This document shows, in pieces, positions 7,079 to 13,663 of a DNA stretch of 13,663 bases. The stretch covers positions 1-13,663 of the forward strand of contig JALLPB010001170.1 in the NCBI GenBank assembly GCA_036939975.1, given 5' to 3'. Made by a program: the position numbers and the translations under genes. Under the pieces are notes generated by a model. That model made no database searches and was not told the DNA's origin. It worked only from the letters and a program-made list of their open reading frames with translations. Origin of the DNA: Cyclostephanos tholiformis (taxonomy: Eukaryota; Bacillariophyta; Thalassiosirophyceae; Thalassiosirales; Thalassiosiraceae). Numbering within the stretch: the stretch's first letter is position 1; every line of letters begins with the position of its first letter.

Positions 7079-8543
7079 CTACTTCCTTGTAATTGTAAAC
7101 TGATATAGTCTTTCGTTAGGGAAGAAATCCTGTAAACAAGTTGCGTTTTCGTATGCGATTTCAAGTGAGTAACATCAACCGAGTTGAAAGGATTGTTTCG
7201 ATCCAGAGCCATTAAGTCTTACCTTGGGATTCGGTCGGTAGACTGGATCGACGAAATAACTTTCGAAGCTGACTCCTACAACACCATTGCGGCCAACACG
7301 TTCCCAAACTGCTGCAAGAGTTGGTCCTATAAAGTCAGGCGCAAATCGCGAGCCTTCGCCGTTGATTTGGAGTGATCCACCCAAAGTCGCAGGGTTGAAG
7401 ATACTCACTAAACAATCAACCGATCCCCCCCTTCCACCTTGTGACGAAATTTCGTCGTCGTCGAGCGAATCGAACACTTTGAGGCCCGTCCGTTCATCGT
7501 CGTCTTCGCCACCAAGACGATAACCCGTACAGTAGTTTGAAGATAGAAATACGTCCAAAATTTCGATCACGCATGGCACGGTATCTGTTAAACTTGGACT
7601 GTTTTTATGCAGTATGTCAACAGACGATTTGGAGAGAAAATTCATCATTTCGTTCAACAACCGTCTGCCGATGCTTCTCACAAACAGATCCCTTCGTACA
7701 TAGTCTAGAGGTATAGCATATGATGCAGTCTTCCATAATGCGTAACACGTCAAATCAAAATAGTATTCGTCGCACACTAATTCGTCTCTCCATGGATGTG
7801 CCGTCTTAAAAACAGTTTGCACTTTGGACCTGATGTCTCTGATTTGCTCGGAGAGAGTGGATATTGGTATTTTACTTATTTGGGTTAACTCCAAGATGGG
7901 AACGCATGATTGCAAGTCATCGTCAAGAAGAAGAGGTAGCAATCTACCTTGGAGTTTGCGTGGCGGTTGGGGTAGCGGAGCGTTCGACACTGGCAGGTTT
8001 CCCTCGCGATTGTTCCCCATACTTTCCCATCAAAGGCCAAGCAAAATTGCAAAGGTCGTTTGGGTAATACGGCATGAGGGAATAATGTGATGTACAATGC
8101 ATTTTACATAGGAGACACGGCGACATTTCTCTCACTTACAGAAGATCTCGCATGTAATATTCCAAATCATATTCTGCCGCGCCTTTCACGGCAAATGCCG
8201 GCGTCACGCCAAGGAGGGGTGAAGCAAGTAACGAGGAAAGGAAAAATCTTCTATCATTATGATCGAGCATCCGTGAATTACCAGTCACTCCACCACTGTC
8301 GACGATATCTGATGTGTCGTCGTCTAAGTTGAAACCAAAACCATTGGATCGAATTGTTTTTGGAGCATCGCCGCCGACAGAGATGAGGGGAAAGTTGGGT
8401 GATTTCATCAATGCGCATGTTACCAATGATGCAACATAATCGGCCAGGGCGAAGAAAAGCGTTGTTAACAGCAAGAACCATGGACGGCTACCAGGCCGGC
8501 AGATCGATGGAAGGCTGTTAGAAGTGCATGCGGCCTGCGTCAT
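7079..8543 (-). CDS. predicted thylakoid-lumen protein (Tat-type signal), function unknown
   Basis: Exons in transcript order are 8140-8543, 7223-8021 and 7079-7129, giving 417 residues. Introns are 8022-8139 (GTAAGT donor) and 7130-7222 (GTAAGA donor, TTTACAG acceptor). The last exon encodes only 16 residues and the TAG stop. ATG 8543 is the only in-frame ATG that places a hydrophobic signal early (about 21-33). Then follow a polar, transit-like stretch and a second signal: N-D-R-R-F-F (Arg98-Arg99), a hydrophobic core, and A-F-A ending at 118. This reads as ER signal, plastid transit region and twin-arginine thylakoid signal, the three-step route expected of lumen proteins in plastids of red-algal secondary origin. 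The mature part starts near V119 and holds E-Y-D-L-E-Y-Y-M-R-D-L-L and, near the C-terminus, Y-F-V-D-P-V-Y-R-P-N-P-K. I do not recognise the family. The gene converges on the UBZ4-like gene with 51 bp between stops and follows the GH81 gene on the same strand. Confidence 0.72.
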
Positions 8544-8816
8544 CGCACTACTTGTCCACAAAAACCATGGCGGCACTACGTTATCTACCTACCTACTGAT
8601 TTTTGTGAGTGTAACTGTACGTTTGGCCTCAAATGACCAACCTTAAATTTAAGGAGCAAAATAATATTATCTCTTGGAGCTTCTGCCCAATCCAAGTGCA
8701 CATAACATAGGGGGGGGGCGAACAGAAGAGAGTGACATTATCTTAGCATTAGCACTTTAACATCGTTATATGCATCTCAATGTGCCCTTCTTTTCGGACC
8801 GCACCTGACAATTTCC
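8544..8816. other. intergenic region between the GH81 stop and the lumen-protein start
   Basis: This holds the 3' flank of the GH81 gene and the promoter of the lumen-protein gene, both on the minus strand. It contains a perfect 14-bp palindrome (8641-8654), an A/T-rich block just above it and a short G run near 8710. No coding frame is supported. Confidence 0.5.
8641..8654. promoter_or_regulatory. perfect 14-bp palindrome upstream of the lumen-protein gene
   Basis: CCTTAAATTTAAGG is fully self-complementary and lies about 98-111 bp upstream of the start codon at 8543. Its position resembles that of the palindrome before the sulfotransferase gene, although the sequences differ. A regulatory role is inferred. 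Confidence 0.35.
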
Positions 8817-11800
8817 TCAAGTTTGCTTACGGGTTGAAATGAACCACAAGGTGTTAGTCAATGAATTGCCACATGCTCCTTCTGAGATGAATATCTCGGG
8901 AGGAATTTTCAACGCCATTTCTAATGCGTCGTCAATTTTACCAGTCTCTGCTAGAAGAGCCCCTTCAAAAATGGACCAACCGTTCTTTTGACAGAATCCT
9001 TCATGCGCTTCATTGGCCGATTTGCAACTATCGGCATACACTGGATACATGATTTTGCTCCATTCGGGGTCGTCTCTGCGCTCTGCCACTGCCGTGAGCG
9101 GAATGAGCTGAATACCATACGATACCACAGGTTCTGAGGAAAACCAAGTCTGCAATAGAACAAGACACTTAATGTCAGCAAAAGAAAGCATACTCATCGT
9201 AAAAGTCTTTACACCCCTTACCTGGAACGAAGCCATGGTATCATACATCATTCCAACTACAGGCCTGTGGTATTCGGCGGGATACGTGTTCATGTGTGAA
9301 ATTTCACTGTCAAATGACGATACATTCGTCGAGTTTTCATCGCCAATTTTTGACCCCCAGACATGCCAGAATCGATTCGCCGCTGACACCTCCATCGCAG
9401 TGAGTAGCTCGCCAACATTTCGTACCAGACGGGCAGAGTCTACCTTATCTTCATCCCCCACAAACACGTCCATCTGCGCATGACAGCTGCAATTAGAATT
9501 TGATTTGAAACAATTTACTCAATTAACATAAAGAAAGCACTTGCCATGACATTCCCATACAAAGCAATTCCCTCATAGGCTGCGATAGCTTCGGACGAGC
9601 TCTCTTGTTCGCGCCCGTGTGGACTTAGTTCCACTGAAAGAAACAAGTATTTATGTTAATTATGGTATCGGAGCGAAATATTGGACTAAAGAATGTACAA
9701 AAAGAACACAAGTGGAACGCGTAATAACTTACTCGACATCAGTCCACCAGCCCAGGAATTTCCTAGGTACCAATCTTTCTGACGAAACATGGGAAAGTTC
9801 TTGTCTTCAGCAGAGGGATTGGCAATATCACGAATATAGAGAAGAATTCGATCGTTATATTTACGGGCCCATTCCGGGCGATGTTTCGCGACAATAGCAG
9901 CGGCGTAGATGTGATAGCCATAGTGGAAGTGGTGATCGTTGTACCTGTGGCGAAGGTTAAGGGAGTGCGCAATTACATCAATTATCCAAAAATGCATCAC
10001 AAAGACCAAAGGGCTCTTACCATCCATTTCCAAAGTTCTGGTTCACATCTGCCAGAGCTGGGCATTTAGGGAAAGTGTTACTACATGTTCCCTCACCCTC
10101 GTGGCCCTTGGCGAAGACGTACTTGCAGCCGCAATTGACAAAGCCACTGTGGCGCACGCACGCAAAAAGAGAAGGAGGAAAGAAATTTCCATAATAAATA
10201 ACTCATTCCAAGCTGCTCACAAAAATCACAAAACATTGATGAAAATCAATGAATCTACCGCACTCACCCCCACGATGCGTCGTATAGGAACTCAGCTTCT
10301 GCTCCACCTTTCTCTTTACCTCCTGGATTGAGCCAGATCTCCACTGATTGCTGAAGATTGTCAAGGAGATGGTCGACTTCTTCATCGGATGGGAGGCTGA
10401 CATCTGCGGCAGCGGACACTGCTTCTGCAATGGCAATATCGTCTGCATCAGAATAGTTGCTAAAATTTTCACCATCCAATTTCAGCCGTTGGAGCTCTTC
10501 TTTGATCTCGATTAAACGGCCCATCTTGGCAAGGATTTTAGCCTTCATAGCGCGATGAGGATGAAATAAAAGAGTGAGTGAAAGGGAAGGTAATCTTGAG
10601 AATAAATTAACGCTACCAAAAATAAACACCACAAAAACAAGCACTCACGGGGAAGTACGTGTCTGCTGCCCCTCTCAACATGTTATCAGATATCTTGTAT
10701 TTTATTTCCTCACTCAACGCCTTGGCAATCATTGGAATAGCATCAGCTGCGGGTGGACGATCGGCGATGAACGATTGCGGTTTGCCGTGCGACACTGGCA
10801 TGTTCCAGACGGATCCTCGGACCAAGCACGTGCGACCGTGAAATGTGTGCAAACACAGAGAATTCACGTCCCCCGAGTCGTTTTTGGTGGATAAATAATC
10901 GAGATGATGCGGCAAGGCAAACATGATGAATGCGTCATCCTCGCTCTTCGACATTCCAAATCGATCGATTAGACCCACATTGGATGATGCAGCGCGTAGG
11001 CTGGAGGATCCCACGGCTCTTCCTCTCGAATCGACGGGCGTAACATCCCAATCGAAAACGACATTCGTCACGCGACCGTCACCTTCGCCATCTCCCTCCT
11101 CCTCCTTATCTGGAAATTGTGTACCGACCAAGGGACTCTTTGGATACAGCATGGCGCCCTCCCTCAGGACCTTCATGTACTCCTTCGACGTATCCTCGCT
11201 GCTAATGGTCTCATAACCCAACGTGGACAGGACATCGCAATGTTCCTTGATGATGCTCCTCCCGGTGGTGCATTCGTTCAACAGCGCCATACGCACGACT
11301 AATTCGTCACCCTCCGAAGCGATCCCATCACCGTCGCTCACTTCCACGACGTTCAACCTGAACTGCAAGTCGGAAATGTCGCCCGGGCTGCTAACGAGGG
11401 GGATGGAATCGGAATAACACTGAACCCTGACTGGCCTCGAGAAGAAGACGATCCACGTGAAGTCCGATTGGTCCATGTGCAGCACGAGCTCGCGCTTCAC
11501 GTGATAAACGTCGGCCTTGCCGTCGTATGCGATCGCCGCCGGGTGATTCTTGGGATCCTGCTCGACGTGTTCCCCCGTGAACGATCCGCACATCATCTTC
11601 TTGGACGACGACGACGACGACGACGACGTCTCCTCCTCCTCCTCCTCCGTTAGGCCGTCGTTGTTGACATCATCGGAATCTATCAGGATGGAAATAACAC
11701 GATTCCCGGCGAGGATGGTGGGAAGGACGTATCCCCCCCCCTCGTCTTTACCGAACCTCACCGTGCCATACGGCATCCCCCTGACGACGTGACTCCTCAT

Positions 11801-12224
11801 GTTAACGTGATTCCACTTCAAGCTCACGCCAAGTGGATTTATGGATTCGTCCGGATCCACCACGTACGATGTTGCAGACGACGATACTCCGTCGTCGGTA
11901 TCGTACGACACGCCAATCCCGTCGACGTCGACCACGGCCCCGAGCGAGATGCCGTTATTCCTATCGAATACCATTTGCATGTTGGTATCGCCCGTCTTCA
12001 TTATGGGCATGAAGAGCTGTATGCCCGCCATCGTCTGTTGAGAGGTGGACGAATCCGATTCGTATTTCGGGAATACGATCGCCTTCGGGGGGGACACGCC
12101 CAATACGTAGGGTATGGTGTACACGTGCGCCACCTCCCCGACGGCGGAGGGATCGGACGCCGCCCGGTGCGATAGGAGATTCTAAGCAATCGTTCATTTA
12201 TTTATTTTGGGCGTGTGTGTGTGT

Positions 12225-12279
<55 letters not shown>

Positions 12280-12281
12280 NN

Positions 12282-12329
<48 letters not shown>

Positions 12330-12763
12330 GTTGGGATGTGAGGGGCACGGGATGAGTAAAAAGAAAAAACGCTTCGAGGGAGGTGGCGAGGTGCGACGTG
12401 ACGAGGAAAAACAAAGAGAAAAGGGGGAGGAGGAGGGAGAGGGGTGGTCGTTGGTCGACATCGACGAGATGCGCATGATATAATCGACATTGCGACCTCA
12501 TTCATCCTCCCCCCCTCTTCCAGTCGTCGGTCGTCGACATATTCATTCCCACTCACCAAATACCATTGATTGGTGGGTAGGGGAGTGAACTTCCCCCCCC
12601 CCCCTCCCCCCTCGGACGACATCGCGCGATGTTCGCCCCATGCCATCGAGGGGAGGGCGTCGTCCGTCCTAATAGCGACGCGAAAGCCCAAATCGGACGC
12701 CGGATCGAGCGCGGACAGCGCCGGCGGCGTGGGCACCCCGCCGCCGCCGCCCGAGACGACATC

Positions 12764-12797
<34 letters not shown>

Positions 12798-13069
12798 CGA
12801 TCGTCGACGCTCCAAATACTACGTCGGGCGACGAGGACGAACGCGGCGATCGCGGACACGGCGAGGGCGTATGTGGCGACGCGGTTACGGCATCCACCAC
12901 GACGACGACTCGACGACCCATCCCCCCCCCCCGAGTTCGCGTCGTAGGTATCGTCGTCGTCGTCGTTCGTCGCGTATACGTCGCCGACGTGCGGCGCGGT
13001 CAGGAGTTCCACGTCCAGATTCTCGTCGTCGTCCTTGCCGAACGATCCGTAGTGTGGTTGGGGAGACAT
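8817..13069 (-). CDS. membrane-anchored GH81 endo-1,3-beta-glucanase (laminarinase type)
   Basis: Eight exons in transcript order: 12557-13069, 10649-12181, 10268-10542, 10021-10146, 9733-9944, 9545-9633, 9222-9473 and 8817-9149, giving 1110 residues with all phases consistent. Seen: an acidic cytosolic head, a transmembrane anchor at about 64-81, a Ser run (92-101), then the GH81 domain. Family motifs occur in order: P-L-P-T-N-Q-W-Y-L joined across intron 1 to N-L-L; F-A-L-P-H-H (592-597); N-F-G-N-G-W-Y-N-D-H-H-F-H-Y-G; D-W-Y-L-G-N-S-W-A-G-G; G-R-E-Q-E-S-S-S-E-A; and G-N-S-L-T-N-T-L-W-F near the end. Asp819, Glu897 and Glu901 match the acid and base residues described for GH81 enzymes. The family cuts beta-1,3-glucan internally; in this lineage chrysolaminarin or callose-like glucan is the likely substrate. 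The anchor suggests a vacuolar, endomembrane or cell-surface site. Low-complexity inserts (about 342-368 and 529-545) enlarge the N-terminal half. One intron is GC-AG (9474-9544). Confidence 0.93.
9474..9544 (-). other. non-canonical GC-AG intron (GH81 intron 6)
   Basis: The exon encoding the Glu motif ends in ATG followed by GCAAGT, the usual consensus of GC-type donors. The acceptor GCGCAG precedes the next exon and keeps phase 0. No GT donor nearby joins these two conserved exons in frame. A competing upstream acceptor (ATTGCAG) would shift the frame. Confidence 0.7.
12182..12556 (-). other. GH81 intron 1 containing a broken poly-G tract
   Basis: The donor GTGAGT follows W-Y-L and the acceptor GCTTAG precedes N-L-L, so the family motif is restored exactly at phase 0. 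At a nominal 375 bp it is three to five times longer than the other introns. The excess includes a (GT)n stretch, about 104 G residues and a two-base N gap on the plus strand. On the transcript strand the tract reads as C followed by CA repeats, about 43 nt from the acceptor. Confidence 0.85.
12211..12328. repeat. (GT)n plus poly-G tract interrupted by NN
   Basis: A short GT dinucleotide repeat (to 12224) runs into G residues at 12225-12279, two undetermined bases at 12280-12281, and further G residues at 12282-12328. The NN marks an unresolved join, so the true length is unknown. Confidence 0.95.
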
Positions 13070-13663
13070 GTTGGGGATGTGCGTCTATAACGGGAGAACT
13101 TATCTCTCTCTAGAGCGCGGTATTTATGTACCGATTACCGATCCTCCTCGCACCGGACACTACTACTTAGATTACTGCCCCCCCCCCCCGTCCCCCCCTC
13201 CCCCAACCCATGCAGCAACAACACTTTCATCGAAACAGCACCACGTGTGTACTATTCCGCACGCAACGAGAGTCGAGAGTAAAAGAATGACGATCATGCC
13301 ACGCCAGTATCGTACATACCATACTACTACTACTAACTACTCTTCACTGTATGTGTGGTGGTCGGTCGCCGGTATGTGCCAACTCCGCGGCCAGCTCCAC
13401 TCAATACATACTCACGGTAAATAGGAATTCGGTACATATCTACTTGCGTCATCATGATGTATCTAGACCCAAGCTGGGGCGCGGGAAGGAAGAAAAATGA
13501 CACCTCCTCCTTTCCCGTCACGAGGAGAAAAAATTGGGATGCATCTACCTAGAGTATGGTAACTACGAGAATAGAGCATTCCTAAAATTAAGGCATATGT
13601 TACCTTGGCATAAGTTTTGTTGCGTCCTAAAAACATAAGCATAAACACACAAAGGCATAAGGA
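13070..13663. other. 5' flank of the GH81 gene; no further gene recognised
   Basis: No coding frame or RNA gene is supported. Close to the start codon lies an inverted repeat, CGGTA/TACCG at 13118-13133, whose loop gives ATAAATA on the minus strand, a possible TATA-like element about 55 bp upstream of the ATG. A 12-C run (13178-13189) and a CACGTG core near 13242 follow. At the far end GCATAAG-like words recur (near 13609, 13635 and 13651). The stretch probably holds the promoter and leader of the GH81 gene. Confidence 0.45.

Noticed and set aside
8087..8332. Plus-strand open frame opposite the first exon and intron of the lumen-protein gene
   Set aside because: No recognisable motif; the minus strand has a signal sequence and good splice sites over the same bases.
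10091..10097. GGTGAGG as a splice donor inside the fourth GH81 exon
   Set aside because: Reading straight through gives G-H-E-G-E-G-T-C-S-N-T-F-P-K-C-P in frame and fits the family, whereas splicing here would break the frame.
9619..10331. Plus-strand open frames across the GH81 exons
   Set aside because: They run over conserved GH81 exons and introns of the other strand and have no domain of their own.
12217..12483. Frames with poly-Gly or poly-Pro around the G tract
   Set aside because: Product of the homopolymer and the NN gap inside an intron; splice sites and the W-Y-L/N-L-L junction show it is not coding.
12769..12795. Trinucleotide GAC run as a microsatellite or regulatory repeat
   Set aside because: It encodes the Ser run of the linker in the GH81 protein; similar codon runs (Ser, Glu, Asp) occur elsewhere in the same gene.
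13463..13648. Small minus-strand open frame at the end of the window
   Set aside because: Short, without motif or convincing codon use, and no splice-linked partner was seen.

Overview
The window looks like nuclear DNA from a photosynthetic stramenopile, most probably a (centric) diatom. The reasons are: compact protein genes with short GT-AG introns (about 70-125 bp, one GC-AG); almost no intergenic space between convergent genes; a GH81 endo-1,3-beta-glucanase, the enzyme class expected to act on chrysolaminarin; a plastid protein with an ER-type signal, a transit-like stretch and a Tat-type thylakoid-lumen signal; and a relic of a piggyBac-type transposase. The species cannot be named from the sequence alone. 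No ribosomal or transfer RNA genes, bacterial-type operons or CRISPR arrays were seen.

Layout. 1-254: AT-rich, no gene seen. 255-506 (-): C-terminal zinc-binding tail of a piggyBac-like transposase, a relic. 507-846: non-coding, with two palindromes in front of the next gene. 847-2361 (+): intronless type II membrane sulfotransferase. 2407-4593 (-): intronless protein with a voltage-sensor-like S1-S4 module of the EAG/HCN/CNG class but no pore and no cyclic-nucleotide domain. 4594-5007: shared divergent promoter region. 5008-7027 (+): four-exon gene for a UBZ4-like zinc-finger protein whose core has an R-R-L-P-I-I-x-L-E-D signature; I suggest, as inference, a relation to the post-AAA helical domain of RarA/WRNIP1. 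7079-8543 (-): three-exon gene for a predicted thylakoid-lumen protein of unknown function. 8817-13069 (-): eight-exon gene for a membrane-anchored GH81 endo-1,3-beta-glucanase, with acid and base residues in place. 13070-13663: 5' flank of that gene, no gene seen.

The genes do not form a pathway; they are ordinary neighbours in a dense eukaryotic chromosome. The unusual points are the pore-less voltage sensor, the UBZ4/RarA-collar-like protein, a roughly 104-nt poly-G run broken by NN inside the first GH81 intron, long G homopolymers in coding exons, and perfect 14-bp palindromes about 80-110 bp upstream of two start codons. All exon models were worked out by hand from frame continuity, splice consensus and family motifs; no transcript data were available.
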